Shown: positions 1 through 5,304, counted from the first letter of the stretch. The stretch: DNA of 5,856 nucleotides from Candidatus Azambacteria bacterium (GCA_016195045.1 JACQAJ010000028.1:1-5856); one strand, 5' to 3'. Notes: a model not told the origin generated them from the sequence alone. Translations and numbers: made by a program.

Positions 1-1317
1 TCCGACTCGAGGACTCGGCGGAATACCAAGAATCTTCATCACCTCTTCGCCTTTGACTTTCAACATTTTAACTGAAATGGCTTCCTTTTCTCTTAAGATT
101 TTTTCCACGCGAAACTGAAAATGCCTTAACCGATAAGGAACGGCTTTCGGAACACCCGAGCCAATCCGATCACAAATTCTAACTTTAATGAGATCCTCAA
201 TATTATCTTCGCCAACATTTCTAATTAATCTTCGAATAGCAGCATCAGTGGTCTCACCGACGCCTCGATCGTATTCCGTGTCTTCCGAGCCCATATCTGA
301 CCCTAAAATATCTTCCTTTAAAGTATAGCTAAAAAGGTGCCAACGAATTAATTTGTAAACTTTTTCAATCTCGACTTTAGAAAATTTTAATCTTTCCATG
401 ACTCTCGCCCCAATCTTCGCTCCTACCACATCATGACCATAAAAAGTACAGTTAGCGCCTCGGCCATTCTTAGTTCGGGGTTTACCGATATCATGGAACA
501 GGGCCGCTAAAATCGTAATGACGGAAAACTTTTCTTGAGCTCCGTATTCCATCGCCCTTAAATTATGTTCCCAAACGGTATAGATATGATGCTTATTTTG
601 ACCAATGCCATATCCTTCCACTAATTCCGGGATAATTAAATCTAAAATTCCCGTCTCTCTCAATAACTCCACTCCCAACGATGGTCGAGCGCTAGTGATT
701 ATTTTCATAAATTCATCTCGGATCCGTTCTTGAGAAACAAAACGAATCAGTCCAGAATTTTTCTTCAGCGCTTGGAAAGTTTCTTCATCAATCTCAAACC
801 CTAGTTGACTCGCCAGACGAACTGTTCGCATCAACCTCAAGGCATCCTCATTAAAACGGTGATCGGGATCACCGACGGCTTTAATAATTTTATTTTCCAA
901 ATCACTTTGACCACCAAAAGGATCAACCACTCTAAACTCATAATCTAACGCCAGAGCATTAATTGTAAAATCCCTTCGCCCTAAATCCTCTTTCAGGGTT
1001 TTGGCAAAGACAACCTGATCGGGATGTCGTCGATCAGTATACTTCTCTTCTGTTCGAAAAGTCGTAATTTCCACCACTCCCCAAGCCTTAATTACTGAAT
1101 CGGTTTTCACTCCAACTGTGCCAAATTTATTCTCATAAAAAGAGTCTGGAAAAAGCGCCAAAATCTCTTCTGGTTGAGCACTAGTGGTAATATCCCAGTC
1201 TTTCGGTTCTTTTTTTAAGAGTAAATCTCGAACACAGCCACCGACAATATAAGCCTCAAAACCGGCCTTAATTAACTTCTCCAAAATAGATTGTATGACA
1301 TCGGGAATAGTAAACAT
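1..1317 (-). CDS. cca: CCA-adding tRNA nucleotidyltransferase with HD domain (3' end cut by window edge)
   Basis: Adds or repairs the 3'-terminal CCA of tRNAs in the cytoplasm, using CTP and ATP without a nucleic acid template. The visible 439 residues carry the class II nucleotidyltransferase hallmarks in order: GGCVRD at 26-31, the metal-binding DWD at 40-42, RRDFTINAL at 114-122 and the RLMRTVRLAS helix at 161-170. A C-terminal HD phosphohydrolase-type domain follows, with H244, H251, FHDIGK at 274-279, GHD at 294-296, RWH at 325-327 and CDRIGSG at 382-388. The frame stays open to base 1, in the GIPPSPRVG stretch where such proteins usually have a few dozen residues left. The ATG at 1317 gives a normal N-terminus. 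No Shine-Dalgarno is seen, and a 27-bp inverted repeat abuts the start codon. A poly(A) polymerase-like activity cannot be excluded from sequence. The tRNA in this window does not encode its own CCA and would be a substrate. Confidence 0.95.
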   Translation of the reverse strand, partial: MFTIPDVIQSILEKLIKAGFEAYIVGGCVRDLLLKKEPKDWDITTSAQPEEILALFPDSFYENKFGTVGVKTDSVIKAWGVVEITTFRTEEKYTDRRHPDQVVFAKTLKEDLGRRDFTINALALDYEFRVVDPFGGQSDLENKIIKAVGDPDHRFNEDALRLMRTVRLASQLGFEIDEETFQALKKNSGLIRFVSQERIRDEFMKIITSARPSLGVELLRETGILDLIIPELVEGYGIGQNKHHIYTVWEHNLRAMEYGAQEKFSVITILAALFHDIGKPRTKNGRGANCTFYGHDVVGAKIGARVMERLKFSKVEIEKVYKLIRWHLFSYTLKEDILGSDMGSEDTEYDRGVGETTDAAIRRLIRNVGEDNIEDLIKVRICDRIGSGVPKAVPYRLRHFQFRVEKILREKEAISVKMLKVKGEEVMKILGIPPSPRVG

Positions 1318-1391
1318 GATTTAAGATTTAAGAATTGGGATTTAATAATTGGGAGTCTTATTCCTAAATCCTAATTCTTAAATCTTAAATC
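1318..1391. repeat. 27-bp inverted repeat (hairpin) abutting the cca start codon
   Basis: Bases 1318-1344 and 1365-1391 are inverted copies matching at 26 of 27 positions, around a 20-base spacer. Each arm begins with a tandem doublet of GATTTAA followed by GAATTGGGATTTA (GAATTAGGATTTA in the other arm). The left arm begins one base outside the ATG of cca, so a cca transcript starting upstream would carry this hairpin directly before the AUG. There is no adjacent U-run to suggest a terminator for either strand. It may be a dispersed palindromic repeat or a translation control element; the window alone does not decide. Confidence 0.85.
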
Positions 1392-1404
1392 TTATTTCAA
1401 ATAC

Positions 1405-1433
1405 TTGCAATAAATCAAGATTTAGTCTACTAT
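1405..1433 (+). promoter_or_regulatory. Probable sigma70-type promoter of rpsT
   Basis: TTGCAA at 1405-1410 is followed after 17 bases by TACTAT at 1428-1433. TATTAT at 1431-1436 is an alternative -10 box with a longer spacer. Transcription would start near 1440 and leave a leader of roughly 110 bases before the S20 gene. The same -35 hexamer with the same spacing recurs in the promoter at 4773-4801. Confidence 0.55.
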
Positions 1434-1475
1434 TATCCATATTAGATTTATCCTTTAATAACCAGCTTTTAATCA

Positions 1476-1549
1476 GTAGTTAATTGGGGTAGTAGAATTC
1501 TAAAAGAATTACAATCTACCAACTACAACCTACAAGCTACGACCTAATT
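1476..1549 (+). repeat. Leader repeats before rpsT: imperfect hairpin and 7-bp tandem repeat
   Basis: From 1515 to 1549 the sequence runs as five degenerate 7-base units of the form NCTACAA: TCTACCA, ACTACAA, CCTACAA, GCTACGA, CCTAATT. The start of this tract can pair with upstream sequence: GGTAG and AATTCT upstream face AGAATT and CTACC across an AAA loop, and GTAGTT pairs with AACTAC further out. The tract ends four bases before the rpsT ATG, where a ribosome binding site would normally lie, and no AGGAGG-like site is present. Confidence 0.6.
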
Positions 1550-1553
1550 TCCT

Positions 1554-1814
1554 ATGCCCATCACAAGTTCCGCTCAAAAAACCTTAAGACAATCCCTAAA
1601 AAAAAGAAAGCACAATCTGTCGTATATTAATAAATTTAAAAAATTAAGAACCCAGATCAAAAAATTAGTTTCCGCCCAAAAAAAATATGAAGCTAAAGCA
1701 ATTTTACCATCAATCTATAAAGTTCTCGATAAGGGCGCCAAAGAAAAAGTCTTCAAAAAGAACACCAGTTCTCGATATAAATCAAGAATTACTTTACTAT
1801 TAAACAAGAAGTAA
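1554..1814 (+). CDS. rpsT: 30S ribosomal protein S20
   Basis: Primary 16S rRNA-binding protein of the small subunit, acting early in 30S assembly. The 86-residue product has the usual length and the highly basic, helical character of bacterial S20. It shows the N-terminal MPITSSAQKTLRQS signature, the central KKLVSAQKKYEAK helix, and the conserved C-terminal block with LDKGAKEKVFKKNTSSRYKSR at about residues 58-78. It is the only gene on the plus strand, divergent from cca, and is preceded by a promoter at 1405-1433 and a repeat-rich leader. S20 represses its own translation in E. coli, so the structured leader could be regulatory here, but that is inference. No clear hairpin plus T-run terminator is visible in the 93 bases before the convergent operon. 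Confidence 0.97.
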   Translation: MPITSSAQKTLRQSLKKRKHNLSYINKFKKLRTQIKKLVSAQKKYEAKAILPSIYKVLDKGAKEKVFKKNTSSRYKSRITLLLNKK

Positions 1815-1907
1815 GGTTTTAAATTTTTAAATAAATTGCCCCGCGATAATAGGTCAAGAGAAAATCACGATTTCAGATTTTAAATTATTGATGGAAAGGA
1901 CCTAAGG

Positions 1908-2498
1908 CTATAGTGATGACTCTATTTCAGACTTCATCCGATTGAAAATTTTAATGTGTCCTGTGGTATTAGGATGAAGTCCATCACTCAAATCATCGTT
2001 TAGAATAATATTATTCATTGAAACAAATATTAACCCATTGTTTTTGCAAAACTTCTCAATAGCACTATCTAATCGTTCGATAGTTTCGTTGGTAAAAGAT
2101 ATATCAAGATTCCATGGGATAGGAGTAGTTCTTGACTCGTCTACTTGAGTTAATCCAACAAAAATAATCTTGTTCGTAAATGTCTTAGCAATAAAAAGAA
2201 GTTTCGCAAGATTCTCCTGAAATTTATCAAATGAAGTACGTAGACTATTTTTAGAATGAATAAATTGCGCATCATTAGTTCCGATAGCAAAGATAATTAA
2301 ATCTGGCTTGCGTGATTTCGCTTCAACTTCAATTCGATTCAGTACTTCCGTTGTTGTGTCATTAGAGACGCCAAGATTGTAAACAATAAAATCGTTATTT
2401 TGAGTCTCAAAATAATTGCGTAAGCGGTTAGCCCAACCACCTTGCTCTGGATCATACGCGCCCCAGGTTATACTGTCACCCAAAATAAGAATATTCAT
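1908..2498 (-). CDS. SGNH/GDSL-family hydrolase (esterase/lipase-like)
   Basis: A 196-residue single-domain SGNH hydrolase, which would cleave ester bonds of an unidentified acyl substrate. Block I is LGDSIT, with nucleophile Ser9. Block II is NLGVSND, with oxyanion Gly43. Block III is IGTNDA, with Gly73 and Asn75. Block V is SDGLHPN, with catalytic Asp172 and His175. All four catalytic or oxyanion residues are therefore present. There is no signal peptide or membrane segment, so a cytoplasmic location is expected. The ATG at 2498 overlaps the stop of the upstream NIF3-like gene as ATGA, which suggests translational coupling and co-expression. Family members include thioesterase/lysophospholipase-type and acetylesterase-type enzymes; the substrate cannot be told from sequence. 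The gene ends convergently with rpsT. Confidence 0.92.
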   Translation of the reverse strand: MNILILGDSITWGAYDPEQGGWANRLRNYFETQNNDFIVYNLGVSNDTTTEVLNRIEVEAKSRKPDLIIFAIGTNDAQFIHSKNSLRTSFDKFQENLAKLLFIAKTFTNKIIFVGLTQVDESRTTPIPWNLDISFTNETIERLDSAIEKFCKNNGLIFVSMNNIILNDDLSDGLHPNTTGHIKIFNRMKSEIESSL

Positions 2499-2818
2499 AG
2501 ATTTTCTAAAGAATAAATATCGAAAGCGACTTCCTCGTAAGGATGGACGCTTTTTACTTTCTCAATAACTTCTTTCAAGATTTCTCTTGGTAAAATCACT
2601 TCAATTCTTTCTTCTTCAACTGATTCATATTTTCCAGCTTCACCGACCATAGGACGACTTTTTTCATTGCCGCGAAAACGACCGATACCACAAGAAGAAA
2701 AAGAGCAGAAATCATAGTTTCCAATCTTTCCGGCTCCAGCCTCGCCAAATACTTGACGCACGGCATCGGCGTGGGAAATTGGAACAAAGACAACCAATTT
2801 TACATTAACTGATAACAT
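2495..2818 (-). CDS. Stand-alone NIF3-like (YqfO/CutA-fold) domain protein
   Basis: The 107 residues match the ferredoxin/CutA-like domain that is inserted in some bacterial NIF3/YqfO proteins and also occurs alone. Features are the first strand KLVVFVPISHADAVRQVF at 7-24, the GAGKIGNYDFCSFSSCGIG segment at 28-46, GRFRG at 46-50, and the C-terminal HPYEEVAFDIY at 92-102, the most recognisable motif. The metal-binding halves of full NIF3 are absent, so this is not a dinuclear-metal hydrolase. Biochemical role is unknown; the fold usually makes trimers. The ATG at 2818 gives the expected N-terminus, without a visible Shine-Dalgarno. The next gene, an SGNH hydrolase, starts inside its stop codon. 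Confidence 0.85.
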   Translation of the reverse strand: MLSVNVKLVVFVPISHADAVRQVFGEAGAGKIGNYDFCSFSSCGIGRFRGNEKSRPMVGEAGKYESVEEERIEVILPREILKEVIEKVKSVHPYEEVAFDIYSLENL

Positions 2819-2905
2819 ATTATTTCATCATTTTATCCCGTAATTGGACTAAAGCGATATAGTTTCATCTCTGTAACTATTTTTTAAATCAATAACTCTT
2901 GATTT

Positions 2906-2950
2906 GGTGTGTGTGCGCGCTAGGACTCTAACCTAGAACCAGTCGCGTAT
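2906..2950 (-). pseudogene. Duplicated 3' half of tRNA-Ile (possible attachment-site copy)
   Basis: Bases 2915-2950 match 3984-4019 of the intact tRNA at 35 of 36 positions, in the same orientation. The copy runs from the middle of the anticodon through the anticodon 3' stem, variable loop, T arm and acceptor 3' strand. The single mismatch turns the T-loop TTCGAGT into TTAGAGT. The terminal GT/GC alternation is two bases longer than in the real tRNA. No D arm or 5' acceptor strand lies beyond 2951, so it cannot fold as a tRNA. Such 3'-half copies are what tyrosine recombinase integration into a tRNA gene leaves behind. Confidence 0.85.
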
Positions 2951-3037
2951 CTCAAACATTTCTACTGTTTTCGGAAATATTACTTGAGAAAAATTACCCC
3001 TATCTTCAAAAATATTTTTTAGCACTATAGTCTTGAA

Positions 3038-3418
3038 CTATTTTTGTTCTGATATTGCTTCTTTGGTCTTTCTGATTCTAGCTTTTTTCAACGCCTCTAA
3101 ACATAAAACTCCGCTCTCTTTGTTTGTATCCATATTACCAAGAATCCGAAAACTCCCTTTACCAAAAGTTTCTTCGACCAGTTGCATATGAAGTTTCAAA
3201 GATTTACCAGTAAAATGTGCGTTCAAAAATGTTTTGTAAACATCATCTGCTTTTTGGTATTGATTCGGAAACTGTTTGGCTATCTCGTCACAAACATAAT
3301 TTAAGACAGCCCTTTGTCGAGAATACGAAACAACTTCCTGGTCATCTTCTCCTTTTTTACCGACCCAAATAATGTCGTTCTCCGGAATTTTTTTCTTAGC
3401 CGCGAGTTTCCTTTTCAT
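3038..3418 (-). CDS. Hypothetical protein, likely the C-terminal part of the frameshifted upstream gene
   Basis: The 126-residue product is not a family I recognise. It is soluble and basic at both ends, with an IPENDIIWVGKKG segment near the N-terminus, an aromatic-rich middle (QFPNQYQKADDVYKTFL) and no membrane segment. Its ATG overlaps the upstream stop as ATGA, but an AAGGAG sequence sits directly against this ATG, too close to serve it. The same frame stays open upstream and reads a charged, natural-looking stretch (SELAKEKEWLESDEAKE) that would join to the metallopeptidase-like frame after a -1 shift. I therefore think this start is probably false and that the reading frame is the C-terminus of one ancestral protein of about 305 residues. 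Confidence 0.6.
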   Translation of the reverse strand: MKRKLAAKKKIPENDIIWVGKKGEDDQEVVSYSRQRAVLNYVCDEIAKQFPNQYQKADDVYKTFLNAHFTGKSLKLHMQLVEETFGKGSFRILGNMDTNKESGVLCLEALKKARIRKTKEAISEQK

Positions 3419-3954
3419 CTCCTTTGCTTCATCAGATTCAAGCCATTCTTTTTCTTTCGCCAGTTCTGAACAATTAAAAAGTTTAGGAGTGTTTTATTTA
3501 CTTGGCCATCTCTCTCTTGGACCTCCAGAGAAAAATAGGCTTTGAGGTGTAATGATTCGTGAAATACGGCAGCGCCAAAATTCACCAGGTTATCTCGAAA
3601 ATGTTGCGCGTCAAAAATTATTCCCTGTTTAGTAATAAAAGTTGCTGCCGTTCCGTTGTCGCCCGCCACTTTTTTATATAACTCTGATGGAATAATATGA
3701 TAATTTTCTATCGGCACATTGTACGGCTCTATCCCAGCCTCTTGCATTAGTCGAGACGTTTCTTCATTGGCAAAATTAATCAGAGTAATTTCTTGTTCAG
3801 ATTTTGGATATTCAAACTTTTTAAGTTGTTCCTGCTCTAGCGGAGAGAGCGATTCAAAATGATTGAAAAAAGCTTGCCTAATTTCTTCTTTAACTTGTTC
3901 CTTTTTCTCATTAGAAGCTCCGCCAACTATTCTAATTTCTGGTCCTTTTTCCAT
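3415..3954 (-). CDS. Putative HExxH zinc metallopeptidase-like protein, probably frameshifted
   Basis: A 179-residue protein with a charged, helical N-terminal half and a zincin-type motif, FHESLHLKAY at 131-140 (His132, Glu133, His136). The preceding strand GIIFDAQHFRDNLVNFGAAV fits the layout of small metallopeptidases. No third metal ligand can be assigned with confidence, and there is no signal peptide, so substrate and activity are unknown. It starts 27 bases after the 3' end of the tRNA-Ile gene on the same strand and may be co-transcribed with it. The last 20 residues (from about 160, after LLNF) look out of frame: the minus-strand run of five T at 3480-3476 lies there, and a -1 shift leads into the next frame. 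A one-base loss in this tract is the simplest explanation. Confidence 0.65.
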   Translation of the reverse strand: MEKGPEIRIVGGASNEKKEQVKEEIRQAFFNHFESLSPLEQEQLKKFEYPKSEQEITLINFANEETSRLMQEAGIEPYNVPIENYHIIPSELYKKVAGDNGTAATFITKQGIIFDAQHFRDNLVNFGAAVFHESLHLKAYFSLEVQERDGQVNKTLLNFLIVQNWRKKKNGLNLMKQRR

Positions 3955-3980
3955 AGTTTTAACTTATTAGTAATCTGGTG

Positions 3981-4052
3981 TGCGCGCGCTAGGACTCGAA
4001 CCTAGAACCAGTCGCGTATAAGGCGAATGCTCTACCATTGAGCTACGCGCGC
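3981..4052 (-). tRNA. tRNA-Ile with UAU anticodon
   Basis: A complete cloverleaf of 72 bases. The 7-bp acceptor GCGCGCG/CGCGCGC is followed by TA at positions 8-9. The D stem is GCTC/GAGC with loop AATGGTA. The anticodon stem is TTCGC/GCGAC with one outer T-C mismatch. The loop CTTATAC gives U33, anticodon TAT and A37. The variable region is TGGTT, and the T stem CTAGG/CCTAG has loop TTCGAGT. The discriminator is A, as usual for isoleucine. CCA is not encoded at the right position (CAC follows the A), so the CCA-adding enzyme is needed. The UAU anticodon reads AUA; most bacteria use a CAU tRNA modified to lysidine instead. The 3' half is duplicated at 2906-2950. Confidence 0.93.
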
Positions 4053-4062
4053 CTTCTTCTAA

Positions 4063-4068
4063 ATTATC
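4063..4068 (-). promoter_or_regulatory. Possible -10 box of the tRNA-Ile gene
   Basis: GATAAT on the minus strand ends 11 bases before the tRNA 5' end, which would put the start of transcription a few bases upstream of the mature tRNA. No convincing -35 hexamer is found at 16-18 bases. A CTAAT/ATTAG inverted repeat with a 6-base loop lies just upstream. Confidence 0.3.
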
Positions 4069-4108
4069 GCTAATAACAAGATTAGACTTGTACCTTAATA
4101 ATAGAACC

Positions 4109-4513
4109 TTATTTTTTAGAAAATTCTTGAAGTTCAATCTCTTGCTTTGAATGGTCAAACTTTACTTTAAATAAATTAAAGAATCCATTTTGCCCAAGCA
4201 GACCATAGCCATTTTTTGAAAGTGTTGGCATAAAAGCTGCTGAAGTTTTATATTTCCATCCGCCAACATTAATTATAATTGGATGAGTGTAATACACTTG
4301 AACCTCACCTTGAGTAATTCCACTAATCTCCCCCCGCTTACCTTTTTTAATGTCAATACCAAGAAGATCAGCTATCTCCGCAGGAAAAACATTTATATCG
4401 GCCCCAGAATCAATAAGTGCGTAATACCCAAGAGCTTTTTCTCTGTACACAACCTCGATTGGTATAATCGGTCGAGAAATCCCGCTTGATAATTTTTTAT
4501 ATGGAAACTTCAT
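4109..4513 (-). CDS. Retropepsin-like aspartic protease
   Basis: A 134-residue single-lobe aspartic protease of clan AA. The catalytic signature is YALIDSGADINVFP at 31-44 (Asp35, Ser36, Gly37), followed by a hydrophobic flap-side segment (EIADLLGI) and the second conserved strand YGLLGQNGFFNLFKVKFD at 103-120. Retropepsins of this size work as homodimers, each subunit giving one aspartate. No signal peptide or membrane segment is present, so a cytoplasmic peptidase is expected; substrate unknown. The start ATG at 4513 lies 12 bases after the stop of the DUF5678 gene, and the two look like one operon from the promoter at 4773-4801. The stop is 56 bases before the tRNA-Ile gene. Confidence 0.88.
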   Translation of the reverse strand: MKFPYKKLSSGISRPIIPIEVVYREKALGYYALIDSGADINVFPAEIADLLGIDIKKGKRGEISGITQGEVQVYYTHPIIINVGGWKYKTSAAFMPTLSKNGYGLLGQNGFFNLFKVKFDHSKQEIELQEFSKK

Positions 4514-4525
4514 GAGTATTAATAA

Positions 4526-4714
4526 CTAACCGACAAAACTGACTAACTTTTCAGGAACATAATTAAGAAAAGGATTTTTAAATCCATTTTCTTGAGCTTT
4601 GAGAAGAGCTTCTTTTGCGGTCTTTCCTGTTCCAACAACCGTCTCTTCATCATCTCCCATAGCCACCCATAAACCAGCGTATTTCTTGTATATTTTTTCC
4701 CAATTTATACTCAT
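4526..4714 (-). CDS. DUF5678-family small protein
   Basis: A 62-residue soluble protein that fits the DUF5678 pattern: an N-terminal WEKIYKKYAGLWVAM block at about 5-19, an acidic turn with VVGTGKTAKEAL at 26-37, then a helix ending in NG and a C-terminal VPEKLVSFVG. Function is unknown. Small proteins of this family often sit next to retropepsin-like protease genes, and here the protease gene follows after 12 bases. A role as partner, substrate or inhibitor of the protease is a guess from the pairing only. The ATG at 4714 follows a leader with an 11-bp tandem repeat; no strong Shine-Dalgarno is seen. Confidence 0.75.
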   Translation of the reverse strand: MSINWEKIYKKYAGLWVAMGDDEETVVGTGKTAKEALLKAQENGFKNPFLNYVPEKLVSFVG

Positions 4715-4750
4715 AGTGGTAATACTAACATCCTAACTTGAGATTTACAA

Positions 4751-4772
4751 TCAATAAATAATCAATAAATAA
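4751..4772. repeat. 11-bp tandem repeat at the start of the protease operon transcript
   Basis: TCAATAAATAA occurs twice head to tail (4751-4761 and 4762-4772), followed by a further TC. It begins immediately downstream of the predicted -10 box, so it spans the transcription start and first bases of the leader. This is a natural place for an operator, though slippage of an A+T-rich tract would give the same picture. Confidence 0.8.
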
Positions 4773-4801
4773 TCTATAGTGCTTTTTCATAAAATTTGCA
4801 A
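4773..4801 (-). promoter_or_regulatory. Probable sigma70-type promoter of the DUF5678-retropepsin operon
   Basis: On the minus strand TTGCAA (4801-4796) is followed after exactly 17 bases by TATAGA (4778-4773). The start codon of the DUF5678 gene is about 58 bases downstream of the -10 box. Confidence 0.6.
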
Positions 4802-4911
4802 CCAACTTAGCTAAATTAGAAAACCCTTCGAATATATACTTTTTTCATGATCGGAGGCGGTCCGTCAAGTACGAGCAGATTTTTCTATCCTCACCATCCA
4901 CTTTTCAAACG

Positions 4912-5304
4912 GCAAATGATTTTATTAAACTCTATAAAAATAATGTGTCTGGCTATTCACTAAGAAAACCGTCACGAGTCAGGCTTGAGGAATTATCAAA
5001 TAGAGGGACTGTAAATTAATTGTGTCTGAATTAATAAGAGATTTGCTTAAATTTTTGAGGTCGAGGCTTTATCATTAAGAATTATATATAAAAAGCCGAG
5101 GCTCACACGAAAATTTAAACAAATTTCTTATTAATTCAGGATAGTAGACACACTAATAATTACACCCCAAATAGATAATCTTTTAAATTATTAGCCTGAC
5201 AAGCGCGAGTAACGTCGTAATGATTATCTCAAGATGAAAGCGTCACGAGTTTTCATGTGAATTGCCAGACATCATTTTATAAACAATTGAGATAAATCAT
5301 TTGC
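4912..5304. repeat. Foldback element: ~390-bp imperfect palindrome, possible MITE
   Basis: The left and right halves are imperfect inverted copies along their length. Paired blocks from outside in are 4912-4922 with 5294-5304 (11 of 11), 4946-4960 with 5257-5271 (14 of 15), 4978-4985 with 5193-5200 (8 of 8), 5021-5027 with 5146-5152 (7 of 7) and 5028-5055 with 5110-5137 (26 of 28). The right arm has about 40 extra bases around 5201-5240. CGTCACGAGT also occurs as a direct repeat at 4970-4979 and 5241-5250. No protein is recognisable inside, and I see nothing definable in the 110 bases to its left (4802-4911). The right tip overlaps the last codons of ftsH. It may be a non-autonomous transposon, a degenerate insertion, or a long structured RNA at the end of the ftsH transcript. 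Confidence 0.8.

Larger units (their letters stand above)
2906..4019. mobile_element. Putative tRNA-integrated segment bounded by 3'-half tRNA repeats
   Basis: The intact tRNA-Ile and the 3'-half copy are direct repeats 1069 bp apart. The segment between them lies at the 3' side of the tRNA, the expected geometry for an element that restored the tRNA on entry. Cargo is only the split metallopeptidase-like gene; no integrase, replication gene or transposase is visible. It could be a decayed remnant, a small element mobilised in trans, or simply a local duplication of the tRNA 3' half. The repeat is clear; calling it mobile is inference. Confidence 0.4.

Noticed and set aside
1815..1907. Terminator between convergent rpsT and the SGNH hydrolase gene
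   Set aside because: The sequence is A+T-rich but contains no stable G+C hairpin followed by a T-run on either strand.
2596..2793. Open frame of 65 codons on the minus strand
   Set aside because: It lies entirely inside the NIF3-like gene in another frame, and its translation has no family features.
3967..4158. Open frame of 63 codons on the minus strand over the tRNA
   Set aside because: It is a read-through of the tRNA-Ile gene and the end of the retropepsin gene; the SSMVEHSPYTR-type translation is a common artefact of tRNA sequence.
4283..4489. Open frame of 68 codons on the plus strand
   Set aside because: It is antisense to the retropepsin-like gene, whose catalytic motifs are clear; no independent support.
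4780..5019. Plus-strand frame open for 79 codons, ending in the left arm of the palindrome
   Set aside because: It has no ATG, GTG or TTG start with a ribosome binding site in a credible position, and I recognise no domain. It may be chance or a remnant, so it is not annotated.
5056..5109. Possible intrinsic terminator at the palindrome centre (AGCC/GGCT followed by a T-run on the minus strand)
   Set aside because: The stem is only four pairs with a two-base loop; too weak to call as a separate terminator.
4912..5304. CRISPR array
   Set aside because: The repeats here are inverted, single-paired and of varying spacing, without regular repeat-spacer units or cas genes.
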